NCBI GenBank assembly: GCA_965644295.1
Contig: CBFFRP010000460.1
Span: 1 to 47,647 of the forward strand
DNA: 47,647 nt
Origin: Paraphysomonas bandaiensis
Lineage: Eukaryota > Chrysophyceae
Direction of reading: 5' to 3'
Part shown: positions 34,366-45,004 of the stretch, in pieces
Numbering within the stretch: position 1 is the stretch's first letter
How the letters are laid out: the number at the start of each line of letters is the position of its first letter
Notes under the pieces: model-generated
Databases searched by the model: none
What the model saw: the letters and a program-made list of their open reading frames with translations, nothing else
Told to the model about the DNA's origin: nothing
Program-made: the position numbers and the translations under genes

Positions 34366-35515
34366 ATGACAGCAGCGGCCAACACTCCCAGTGACCCAAT
34401 CACAGGGCAAAATGATGTGACAGAATCACAGGGTAACTTCATTATATTCGACTCATTCATATACTTAAAGATGTCTCCAAAGGAGAGCAGATCCAATACT
34501 AAAGAGCGCATAGAGAAGGCTGCACAACGAGCCAAAATAGGGGCTGAGTCGAAGAAGGTTCAAAAACAGTGGAAGCGGATTGGTTTGAGACATGAATCGT
34601 TTCATTTGCCTGATTCAGACCTTCTCAGTCAATATCCAACGTTAGAGCTGCGAAGGCTAACGCTCCTGAGCATATTTCTTTAGTTTGTTACACCTGCACT
34701 TGTCACGACAATTGCTCGAGATATAGATCCTGAGCACCTCGTTTTCAACAAAGGAAACTCTGTGCTGTTCACTGTGAGTAAGATATAAGATGCGTGCTAT
34801 TTGGATTCGTATGTATGGCGAACAATTCGTGTTTACTGGTGTCCAGAAGAAGGTCCGTCCACTGTGTTAAGGATTGGAATAATACCGAAAAGAGTTCAGA
34901 AGAAATTATCCTACGATTACGTCGTTTGGCATACTATTTGCCGAAACATTCACTGCCAACTTTACGTTTGACAAGCTCTACTCTGAAGATGTCTCCTTGA
35001 AGTTTAAGAGTATTCGTTGAGGGATTATTAATCCGAAGCAATTCCTGCGTTGACACGATTGGTGCAGCACGGAGTTGATATGTGGGGAAAATGGAAGGGG
35101 TATAGAACAAAAGAAAGAAGCAAATAGTTGTGCACGCTCATAGGAAAGATGGGAAGCAACACACAGTATTAAGTAATGCGTACACGAGGCGGACAACCAA
35201 GGTCTCGACATCATATATGTATTCCTGTGATTGATGACTATTACAAGCTGTTTTATGCCTATGACAAATACAACAAGCAAATCAAACAGAGGGTATGACG
35301 GTATGACCACACAGGGATGGTGGCAATGGGCGTTTGGGTGAGGCGGGAGAGCATAACTCGTTTATGTTTTGTTGTATAATAGAAAACACTGTCAACGCAT
35401 ATCGTCATATAATGAATGTCGATTCCGAAGATTTTGAGTACTTTGGTTATTGTCAAACTCTAGCAAACGATTTGTATGTGTATGCAAGCACACTCTCTGA
35501 TAGTACTATTTAGTA
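34366..35515 (+). pseudogene. Decayed coding region, possibly a DDE transposase
   Basis: A 105-codon frame (34366-34683: basic, KESRSNTKERIEKAAQRAKI, ending at TAG) continues in the same frame with PALVTTIARDIDPEHLVFNK up to a donor-like GTGAGTAAG near 34770. Further on, protein-like pieces appear in shifting frames: PVIDDYYKLFYAYDKYNKQI (35224 on) and CCIIENTVNAYRHIMN (about 35370 on), ending at TAG near 35513. The dYyk-f-a-D--N and N-AY pieces resemble the end of piggyBac/IS4-like transposases, but the match is loose. Several stops and frameshifts rule out an intact gene. Identity is tentative. Confidence 0.4.
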
Positions 35516-35814
35516 GAGTAATACAATAAATTTAATAGATATGAACGTAAATATAGTACTGCTTATAAGTGTGGTTACTGACTGTGGTTAATGAGTGTGG
35601 TTAAGACCAGACTGTGTGCTTTCATGAACAATAAATAAGTGGGGGACCACAGACGTCTTCTCACAATATTGTAATCTTTCATTAATTACTATAACAATCA
35701 ATACCACGAACTCTATGCGAACCATTCGTGTTTCAACCATAAAGTCTCAGCTAACTACTAACTACCAATCCATTCATTAAAGACAAGTTTTTTTTGGTAA
35801 ACAACGTGTTTAGC

Positions 35815-38800
35815 TTACTCCCTAAGAGGCGTCTCAGTAACTGTGACTTGTGTCTCTGTGGAAGGAGAATTCGCCAATGTGGTCAGTAAATCTTTCATTT
35901 CCTACACATCAGATGTTATACGTAATCGCTGACTGTTGTGAAGAAGGGAATCATACAAAGTGGACTATCATATAGTTGACACAATCACATAAAGTACCTC
36001 AACAGAGGGCAAGTATGTGCCAGCAGTGTGGTCGTCACTTTTGCCAATATGAACGCTAAAGGCCGCACACGTGTCAATTCCATCTTGTGGTCTGCTTTTC
36101 GATATTTCACCATAAACCGCCTGGAAGCCCAAAAGAAGTGTTCAGTGAGGCGTTACACACTCATACAGAAAAAACGTACATCAAACATCTTGTTATCGTT
36201 CGGCTCGTTGCCGGCTACTAGAACAAATGATGGGAGCTTAGATGCACGGATAGCTGCAATACGGCGTAGGTACTCCGTCACAATAACACCCTAAAATAAG
36301 GGACAGTCAGATAAGATATAAACTGGCAAAGAGATCAACAGAATGTCCTGGTGGTCAACAATAGCAAATCTAGATACATGGATGTGTACCTTATGAACGA
36401 TACGAGGAACAATCTCTAATGAAGCTGGAAGGGACACAACTCTGACATCGTAGTTCACCAATGCAGTCTCAAGCTCAATGCGCAGCTGAACTACTTGCTT
36501 TTCACCCCATTCCGGATCCGCACCAAAGTAGCTCCACCCAATTCCCGGTGCACGCGAGGTCATATAGGTTCCATTTGTACGGGTGGTAAACTTGGTCATG
36601 ATCGGTATAGCGATACTCTTGACTGCGTCCCAGTCAATCGACAAATCCATTTGATCCCAAACACGCCCAGCACAGAAAGAATCGCCTTGTGGGCGGGTCC
36701 AGTTAAAGCTTTCCGTACCACGTGGGCTTCGGGGGGTAACAACAGGGGCCACGTCGGAAGATCGAGGTCGGTCCTCTTCGTCCTCATTCTTGAACCCCTC
36801 TCTCGAACGAAATATGTGGTTTACATCTTCTTGACTCTCCTCGCCAGAGTCCAACTCGCTATCTCCCTCAGAAGACACAGAAACACAACATGATTGCGCA
36901 GAAGCTTCAATTCTTTCCTCCATAGATAGCACCCCTCGCCCCCAGGAACAAACAAGACCATTAGATGCTGCAATGGTAACGTTATCTAGATCATCAAATA
37001 CGGACCCGAGTTTTTTGCGAGTCAGTGAAGTGATAATCATAATAGAATTATTTTCATCCTCGCTGAGCTTCTTCAGTGCACTCATGACGGCTGGGGAGGG
37101 CTCACGTCCAGCAACCGAGTACATAGACTGTTTCATATATATATCAACCTTCTCGTGCGCAATAAGTGTCCCACCATAGTCTAGTATAAACACCCGACTG
37201 CCTGTGTTGGTCAGACCTCTGGTCAGTAATGCATTCTCATAGGCACTGATGACATATGGAATGTGCAGAGGCATGCTCTCCATGATTTCATGTTGAGTGC
37301 AACTTTGACCCTGTTTATTGCGCCGATGCATATGAGCGCACTTGTTGTCGTGCCGACCGGGTGCACTGAGGCTTTCTTTACTCCCCAAATCCGTCAGAAT
37401 CTGGTTCGTCCACTGAGCAGACGTATGCGTTTGAACGAACTTCAAATCACGTTGTCGACGACTCTCTTTGTCTTTGAGTGACATATTCACCGCACGATGT
37501 AGTACATCGGCCACATTACGGAAATTAAAAGGGTTAATTTTCATCGACCCATTTAGCAAAGACGAACAGGCAGAAAACTCAGAAGCCACCACCACTCCAG
37601 CATCCGGGAGATCTTTGCGGCAATATATGTACTCTAACGGCATGAGATTAAGACCTTCTCGTATACTGGTCAAGAGGAAAACATCACCAACGGTCCACAG
37701 AGCCACTCTCTCATCCAGGGACGAATGATCCCTTTCGAAGTACTCTACTACCCGTGATCCATACTTAGCATTGAGTGCGTCGGCCATAGCTTTAAGCTCA
37801 TTAGAAGTATATTCCTCGTCTTCAGGTCGGAGATTGGGGCGAACTGTACACATCACAAGGCAGTACTTGGACCTGTGGTGTGAGTCTTCTAGAAACATCC
37901 TAAACGCTTCAAGTTTTAGTAGACAACCGCTCAATCGTTGACACGTATCCACGCATACAAATACTTTCTTTCCCTGAAGTTTGGTTTTCCACTTATTAAT
38001 CATCTTCACTGTGTCAGGTTCGTGAAGAGTTTGAGTTAGCACCGCCGGCTCGATGGATACATGACTCATGCTGATCACCAGCTCTCTACTCTTCACGGTA
38101 ACAGCTAACAGCCCACCGGGTAGGGTGTGAGAACGACTACCAAGCATACGACGTGTGGCATGAAGAAAGTGACGAGCGTAGTCGAATGTATGAAAGCCGA
38201 TCACATCAGACTCACATACAGATCGCAGAATGGAAAGCGCTGTAGGGAGTGACCGAAACACCTACATACTCATACTGTTAACATACAAACAAAAGCAAGT
38301 TTATAAAATTAATTCATTACGTATACAATTAATATCGCGGACAATTCATAACATATTATACTGTACCTGCGACGTTGGAAAAGGAATGTGAAGGAAAAAT
38401 ATTATCTTGCTGATGGGTCGGACATCCCGAAGCATACCGGGTAATAAGAAGAGATGGTAATCATGCACCCAGACAATATCCCCCACATTTGATATACTGA
38501 CCAGCTTGTCTGCAAAGGCTCTATTCATTGCTTGGTACGCTTCATAGCACCGGACGTCGCGATCAACGCTCCAAAAATTTGTCACTGCGGTTTCAAGATC
38601 GGCAGCTTTAGTCAGAGGTTCCGTTGCCCATACCGCATGCATGTGATCGAGATGCTCGACGTTATGAAAAGTCGGCCAAAGAATTTGCTTACAGTAGCGA
38701 TAATACGCATCTTGCACAAGAGCAGGATCAAAAAAGAGAGGAATACACTTCATAGCAGCGAGAACTCTGGTCAGCTCTTCTTTTTCAGAGTCCGATAATG

Positions 38801-39419
38801 GGTTCCCGGGAACAGAAACAGTACCTACCCAGTACTTATTGAGAGTGTAAAATATCGTCTCATCTCCTCGCATAGAAATTAATGAATGATTCCATGTCGC
38901 ATCAAAAGAAGCTTGTCCATTATCAGATTGAATCCTTTTAATTGTCACTGGCAAATGGTAACACGTTATATAAATCGTCCTTTCAGCCATTGAATCCAAA
39001 CTTGCTAATGAATCCACACTATCCGTATCTCTCATCGCTGCAATATCACTTAATGCAGGTAATAAGTCTTCTGAATCAGATGTCGTATTAATTAATTGAA
39101 ATGTATCAAATGTTTCTTCTACAAGTATATCGACATTATTAGGGACAATAGTACGATGACTTGTAGTTGCTTCATATGCTTTAAAATTCCCCCCTTCAAT
39201 AATACAATAACTATATGATACTTGTCTACCTCTTGGTACAACTATTGGTTCAAGTGTATACCATACTGGATAACTATCAGGCGTTGTAACTAAATGTATT
39301 AATTTCTTGGTATCAAAGTTTCCTAATGTTGATACACTACCCCCTATACCGACTGTTTGACCAAGAAGTGTTTTGGCTTTAACACGAAAGTGAATACGAC
39401 AGTATTTACCTTGATTCAT
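35815..39419 (-). CDS. CBM20-trehalose-6-phosphate synthase/phosphatase-like protein, probably catalytically dead
   Basis: Five exons (39419-38367, 38261-36390, 36290-36180, 36120-35998, 35901-35815; introns 105, 99, 59, 96 bp) give 1081 residues. Residues 1-110 form a starch-binding CBM20-like domain. Residues about 145-615 are GT20 (TPS), with VWVHDYHLFLLPGML, FFLHIPFPTSQ and LLTSIREGLNLMPLEY. From about 670 to the end is a HAD trehalose-phosphate phosphatase domain. Key residues are altered: the GT20 VDRLDY-x-KG motif, which supplies the Arg and Lys that hold the UDP-glucose phosphates, reads VDTCQRLSG. The HAD motif D-x-D-G-T reads DYGGT. The late Mg-binding GDDRSDEDMF reads GNEPNDNKMF. 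Known: plant class II TPS proteins are similar pseudo-enzymes with regulatory roles. Inferred: a glucan-binding sensor or scaffold. The last two exons are needed to complete the HAD fold. Confidence 0.9.
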
Positions 39420-39503
39420 TGTACTCTAAATATATTATAACATGAGAAGAGGTTTGATATGAATATAATGGAGAAATGAGAAGACTGGAGGGGTAGATAC
39501 ATG

Positions 39504-39505
39504 TG

Positions 39506-39537
<32 letters not shown>

Positions 39538-40295
39538 TGTATGTATGTATGTATGTATGTATGTATGTATGTATGTATGTATGTATGTATGTATGTATGT
39601 ATGTATGTATGTATGTATGTATGTATGTATGTATGTATGTACGTATGTATGTATGTATGTATGTATGTATGTATGTATGTATGTATGTATGTATGTATGT
39701 ATGTATGTATGTATGTATGTATGTATGTATGTATGTATGTATATATGTATGTATGTATGTATGTATGTACGTATGTATGTATGTATGTATGTATGTATGT
39801 ATGTATGTATGTATGTATGTATGTATGTATGTATGTATGTATGTATGTATGTATGTATGTATGTATGTATGTATGTATGTATGTATGTATGTATGTATGT
39901 ATGTATGTATGTATGTATGTATGTATGTATGTATGTATGTATGTATGTATGTATGTATGTATGTATGTATGTATGTATGTATGTATGTATGTATGTATGT
40001 ATGTATGTATGTATGTATGTATGTATGTATGTATGTATGTATGTATGTATGTATGTATGTATGTATGTATGTATGTATGTATGTATATATGTATGTATGT
40101 ATGTATGTACGTATGTATGTATGTATGTATGTATGTATGTATGTATGTATGTATGTATGTATGTATGTATGTATGTATGTATGTATGTATGTATGTATGT
40201 ATGTATGTATGTATGTATGAATGTATGTATGTATGTATGTACGTATGTATGTATGTATGTATGTATGTATGTATGTATGTATGTATGTATGTATG

Positions 40296-40329
<34 letters not shown>

Positions 40330-40355
40330 CGTATGTATGTATGTATGTATGTATG

Positions 40356-40389
<34 letters not shown>

Positions 40390-40396
40390 CGTATGT
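39504..40396. repeat. Long (ATGT)n array with periodic variants in a divergent promoter
   Basis: About 890 bp. TATATAT variants (39741, 40085, 40298, 40358) are each followed some 25-32 bp later by a GTACGTA variant. The last two pairs are 60 bp apart, showing duplication of larger blocks as well as single-unit slippage. It lies between the TPS-like (-) and coiled-coil (+) genes. Confidence 0.97.
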
Positions 40397-40568
40397 GGTG
40401 ATGACTGTTGTTGCAAAGTAATACGAGGAAGTGTTTGTTCTATGCATATCGAGGTCCATGATCTTTAAAGTCGAAGTGAATCAAAGTTCATCATATCTAA
40501 CCATATATATATTCTATATATATTTATATTATGGATTTTGAAATGAATATTTCATTGATACTGACAAG

Positions 40569-41942
40569 ATGAAAGAGGAAACTGACAAGATGAGACGTGA
40601 AAATGAAGCAAGATTTCGTGAACTTGAGAAGATGGAACAGGATTTAGAAGAAGAAAAACGCAGGGTTGAATTAGATTCAAACAGAAAGAGGTTTTTTGCC
40701 AGACTATTCATTAATAGTGACCACTTTCTTCATTGTCTTAATGAGGCACAATTCGATCAAGTACGCTCTCAGTTTAAAGATACTATACTGACTACAGAGC
40801 AGCAGTCTAATATGCACAACAACATGTCCTCCAGTATAGATGCATTTCCTATCCCTGGAGTATTGACAGCTAGTGTGTTTAATGTGAACATGTTATCACA
40901 TACACAACACAAACTTCATGTAAAACAACTCATATTTAAAGACTTAGAAAATACTATACAAACGTCATTATTTTACAACAATCATGAAGAAATGGAGAGT
41001 TTTATTGATGTATGGTCAAATATTTTGGAAGATATCAGATGTGCTATGATGTATTGTTTAACGCTTTCGAACATCGCACATGATGTTCTTTACACTCAGT
41101 CAGTGATGCAAAAATTCCTTGAAGGTATGATAGAGGATTTAAGGTTACCGGGATCCATTACGATAAACAACAAGGCATGGTCAATTGATCTAGATGTCAG
41201 TCGTGATGAGTATGTTTCCCTCATTGGATTGAAACCCACTGCTGTGATCCTAAGTAATCGTCCTTTCATCCCTGTATCTGCAAAGGTAGACCTCATGTTC
41301 AATCTATTTTCTCAGCAGTCGACAGAGAATATATCACACTTCGAAACTAAGAAGACTGCTGGGATTGAGCACGGGAATGGTATGGGTCCTCGAGAGCAGG
41401 TCATCGCCAGTAACCTGGCCCTGGCCGCAGAGGGGAATGCCCACATCGTGCGGGGAATGGTGCTGAACGTCTTTGTAGGGTCCTTGGTGTGGTTCGTTGC
41501 ACCCGATGATAACGACAAACCTCTCACCAAAGGAGTCCATTACATTGAACATAGAGTCTACAACACTCGTGATATAGTCATCCGAATTCTCGCATGTTTG
41601 ATGGAAATCTCAAAGGACCAAATGTCATCTCTGATGGAGTGGGAGACAGCTCAGACCATTGTATTTAACGAAGAAGGGTGTGATGACTGGGAATTCCGTG
41701 CCGAAGATGCAGGTGCGGCGAAGAGAGGCAGTGATACTGCACAGGGGGGGGCGAGGTCGATGGGTGGAAGTTTCAGGGAGGCTGCGTTCCCGTTTGGTCT
41801 GTCGAGTGAGCGGCAGTTACGAAAGAGAAGTCGGGCCGGGAATGAGAACCAGTGTCCGCAGTCTCGCACCTTTGGACCCTACCTCTCGGCGAGCGAGTTG
41901 GAGAAATTAGGCACCTGTAGAAAAATGGACCCGAACCACTGA
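40569..41942 (+). CDS. Unrecognised protein with N-terminal coiled coil
   Basis: A single frame of 457 residues starting at ATG 40569 (an ATG at 40531 is out of frame). Residues 1-45 are a charged coiled coil (KMRRENEARFRELEKMEQDL). Residues about 90-350 are a compact, mixed helical/strand region (SSIDAFPIPGVLTASVFNVN, ILEDIRCAMMYCLTLSNIAH, RPFIPVSAKVDLMF, MVLNVFVGSLVWFVAPDDND). Residues about 375-457 are Gly/Arg/Ser-rich and probably disordered, with a GNENQCPQS segment. No signal peptide or clear transmembrane helix. I do not recognise a family. The base composition becomes noticeably GC-richer in the last third (from about 41340), unlike the AT-rich first half, which may mark a later-acquired tail. 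Confidence 0.75.
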   Translation: MKEETDKMRRENEARFRELEKMEQDLEEEKRRVELDSNRKRFFARLFINSDHFLHCLNEAQFDQVRSQFKDTILTTEQQSNMHNNMSSSIDAFPIPGVLTASVFNVNMLSHTQHKLHVKQLIFKDLENTIQTSLFYNNHEEMESFIDVWSNILEDIRCAMMYCLTLSNIAHDVLYTQSVMQKFLEGMIEDLRLPGSITINNKAWSIDLDVSRDEYVSLIGLKPTAVILSNRPFIPVSAKVDLMFNLFSQQSTENISHFETKKTAGIEHGNGMGPREQVIASNLALAAEGNAHIVRGMVLNVFVGSLVWFVAPDDNDKPLTKGVHYIEHRVYNTRDIVIRILACLMEISKDQMSSLMEWETAQTIVFNEEGCDDWEFRAEDAGAAKRGSDTAQGGARSMGGSFREAAFPFGLSSERQLRKRSRAGNENQCPQSRTFGPYLSASELEKLGTCRKMDPNH

Positions 41943-42987
41943 GTCGATTTCATCGTTCCTTCTGTGCGCATTTATTAAAATTGTGCTTGACACAACCATC
42001 GAATTAGAGTTATGAGTGCTAATAGAAGAGTACAGTTAAAAGCAGTACTTTGTGAATTAATAATATGATAGGTGATAGGTGCTCTATGTTAGTGAAAGTG
42101 AAGTACCTTGACTGCTATAGAGGATCGTGACTATCTAAGATTTAATAATATATATTGCTTGGTAGTAGTAGTGGTGGTATAGATTTAGTGAATGGCAATG
42201 AAGGATGAGAGATGTTTGTTTTACAGTTCGAATTTTATTTTTCTAGTTACCCTACTAGCTATATAATTTTGGTAGCTATCCTTCGAAGCTTGATATATCT
42301 ATCTTATATCGCTCTCCTTATGAAGTGTTAGTGTTGTCATTTTGCTCCACGCATAATCTGCTACATATGTGAACCTCTCGTTACTAAACATATCTTGAAA
42401 GATCTAACTAGCTATTTTAGTTTCAATATCATCACAGCGTTTGTAATTTGTACATCACCACATTTCACTGTCTTCTCGTACATTGCCTTCATGTGACGCA
42501 CTGAATATACTAGAATATTCTAATAGGATATTGCTAAAAAACAGACATTTACTACGGATAGTACTATATACATTTCTCATTGTGGGGCGGCATGATATGA
42601 TTTTTGATGTTCTGTATTTGTTGCTGTCGAGAAACATTGTAGCACGGCACTCATTAAAATATTCTCTTAAACTTGCTACTATGTTTAAACCATAGTCTGC
42701 AAGGTCCACTGACTACACTTTTATCTGGATCCTAAGTATAGTTGACTAAAGTAGCTCAAAACATAGCAGACCAAGTATAGCACTGTATTCATTTACTGTA
42801 TTAGAATATGGATCTTATTCTAGTATATTCAGTATGTCACTTGAAGACAATAAGTAAACATTATGCAAACGTGGGAATTTTACGATATTTTGGGAAATTT
42901 AGGAGTATTTAAAGTATTTAAGTAGAAATGTTAAAGAAACTATTCTATTTGTGGTATTAGGGTTAGAGACAACAATTTATTACAATT
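41943..42987. other. Intergenic, no gene seen
   Basis: AT-rich. Two overlapping frames on opposite strands at 42455-42709 are mutual shadows with no support. Confidence 0.5.
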
Positions 42988-43242
42988 TTAAGTCTCATAG
43001 GATGTAACAGAAGCGCCTTTTTGCTTACCAGCAACCACGTTATCTGCCCTCATACTATCACTGTCAACCCATTGATCCTCACGATGAGCGAAATAGGTGT
43101 AGTTGCCGGCAGTCATTGCCCTACTCGTAGCTACATTGTTTCTAGCCACTTGTGATTTAAATATACAACTTACGTACGACCATGAACACATTACATCATA
43201 TAACTTTACTTTCACTGTATGAACAACACAAACTAAGTCCAT
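42988..43242 (-). CDS. Possible small gene or terminal exon
   Basis: 84-codon frame. The C-terminal half (AMTAGNYTYFAHREDQWVDS, then ADNVVAGKQKGASVTSYET) reads like genuine protein. The N-terminal half contains a strong donor-like GTAAGT near 43170, so the true gene may be spliced with an exon further upstream. I could not find a phase-consistent partner. No family recognised. Confidence 0.35.
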   Translation of the reverse strand: MDLVCVVHTVKVKLYDVMCSWSYVSCIFKSQVARNNVATSRAMTAGNYTYFAHREDQWVDSDSMRADNVVAGKQKGASVTSYET

Positions 43243-43290
43243 GAATATTTATCACTTTCTCACTCAATTGAACTGTAGTTCACCCCATTG

Positions 43291-43665
43291 CCATCACACA
43301 ACCAATACACGTCATGCACTATTGTCTCTCAGTACAACATGAGCCTCTTGCATGCACTCGGCTCAACGAGAGAATATAAGTGTAGCATAACAATATACAA
43401 CATATACCCATCACACAACCAATACACGTATACACTATCTCTCGATGCACCCTGCCTGAGCATACTATATTCACTCAGCTAACACACGTAGTAGCAGTAT
43501 TACTGTACAACATATTATACCCATCACACAACCAATACACGTCATACACTATCTCTCGGTGCACCCTGCCTGAGCATACTATATTCACTCAGCTAACACA
43601 CGTAGCAGCAGTATTACTGTACAACATATACCCATCACAAAACCAATACACGTCAGTTAGTGCTA
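43291..43665. repeat. Tandem minisatellite, about 111-116 bp unit, 3.3 copies
   Basis: Units start with CCCATCACACAACCAATACACG at about 43291, 43407, 43520 and 43631 (the leading C is absent in the first). Units 2 and 3 are nearly identical; unit 1 is diverged; unit 4 is truncated. Just downstream, an 18-bp motif TTTGCAAGTGGTGTATTA is repeated to about 43745, inside an unconvincing 97-codon frame (43686-43979). Confidence 0.9.
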
Positions 43666-44164
43666 ATGAAACATAGCAATGCATAATGCATAGACTTTTT
43701 TTTGCAAGTGGTGTATTATTTGCAAGTGGTGTATTATTTGCAAGTGTCACCATGCGGAAGCAAGGACAGCTAGACGTACACTATACTTGCATGGCCAGCC
43801 TACACAGTGGTGATACGGGAATGGAGCACTGTTCGTATAGCGAGGTTGGCAAATTCAATGGAACATCACTGATATTGAAGAGTATTTTTACTTTAGGAAT
43901 ATATACACAGAGAAATTACAAGCTAGTACATTCAAGAGCTATGTTTAAAGCATTCATAAAAACGTCTTGCCATGAATAAAACATCTTGCTTAATCGTAGT
44001 TTATGATGCAAGATATAATACACCATAGCATTCTGCTACTACAATAAATTAATATGATTTCGACACTTGACTTCAAGAAAAGGATATATACAAGTCTACG
44101 AATATATCTATACGAAATAAACCCATACTGTGTGTTCAATCATATATATATGTATATGTCGGGC

Positions 44165-44410
44165 CTATTCATTCTCACCACCATATCGTGACTTCATTGA
44201 TCTGTATTTCTTCATCTGAATAACTCCAATCATATCTCGAACAGAACTACGACCCCAATTAACAGCCTTCTTTATCTCAAGTTCATCAGTTAGTTCAGCA
44301 TTAGCATATATAGCCTCTTTGGCTTTTCTTCTTACAGTGTCTAGACCACCTGGATAATCCCTTCCAACTAATATAATACGCTTATATAAATCACGTACAA
44401 TAGGACGCAT
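44165..44410 (-). CDS. ETFRF1: LYR-motif protein, electron transfer flavoprotein regulatory factor 1 (LYRM5)
   Basis: A single exon of 81 residues, the typical length. The protein has LYKRIILVGRDYP near the start, matching the LYR motif and the GRDYP of ETFRF1/LYRM5, and ends with KKYRSMKSRYGGENE, equivalent to RKYRAMKQRY in the human protein. Known: a small mitochondrial-matrix helical protein that binds acyl-carrier protein and removes FAD from electron transfer flavoprotein, lowering fatty-acid oxidation. This implies mitochondria with ETF-dependent beta-oxidation. No cleavable presequence is obvious, as in other LYRM proteins. Its promoter faces the TIR-like sequence and ATAC array at 44544-44752. 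Confidence 0.92.
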   Translation of the reverse strand: MRPIVRDLYKRIILVGRDYPGGLDTVRRKAKEAIYANAELTDELEIKKAVNWGRSSVRDMIGVIQMKKYRSMKSRYGGENE

Positions 44411-44543
44411 TATTATGATAAAAATAATAACTTGTATTTAATAATTGTAATAGAAATAATATACGAGTTGATGTATATGGACACTGTGCTGTGTAATGAT
44501 ATATATGTAAAGGAATAACACACACAGAGTGTATATATGCATA

Positions 44544-44588
44544 TGTTACGACCCAAGTGAAAAATGAGCCAGTTGGTCGACCAGCAGC
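44544..44588. repeat. Diverged transposon-end-like sequence
   Basis: TGTTACGACCCAAGTGAAAA, then TGAGCCAGTTGGTCGACCAGC, closely resembles the left end of the element at 44755 (TGTTACGACCCGTGAG...). It carries its own short palindrome TGGTCGACCA. Likely the end of a related element. Confidence 0.65.
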
Positions 44589-44636
44589 GCATTGGCATCC
44601 TTTGTATATTTTTGTTCCAAGATGCCTCACATACAT

Positions 44637-44723
44637 ATATACATACATACATACATACATACATACATACATACATACATACATACATACATACATACAT
44701 ACATACATACATACATACATACA

Positions 44724-44752
<29 letters not shown>
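44637..44752. repeat. (ATAC)n microsatellite
   Basis: About 28 units lying directly between the TIR-like sequence at 44544 and the transposon end at 44755. Confidence 0.97.
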
Positions 44753-44754
<2 letters not shown>

Positions 44755-44778
44755 GTTACGACCCGTGAGAAAAATGTG

Positions 44779-44815
44779 CCAGTCGATGAACTGGCAGTGC
44801 CAGTTCATCGACTGG
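44779..44815. repeat. Perfect hairpin in left transposon end
   Basis: Two 18-bp arms CCAGTCGATGAACTGGCA and its reverse complement are separated by one base. Likely a transposase-binding or cruciform-forming site. Confidence 0.95.
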
Positions 44816-45004
44816 CAGTTTTTGACTATCACTCAAAAACCCACCAAGAAAGTGAACCCGTCAGTGAAGTGGTTTATCCAGCCGTGTTTTTTTTCATTCC
44901 ACTCACATACCATCGTAAGATATCGTAGTTGATGATTATCGCTCAATGCAACAGCCTGATAGTAATATAAGTGCTACATATATCATTGTATCAAACAAGA
45001 AGGA

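Noticed and set aside
42455-42709. Overlapping small frames on both strands
   Set aside because: Mutual shadows in AT-rich DNA without splice sites or recognisable motifs.
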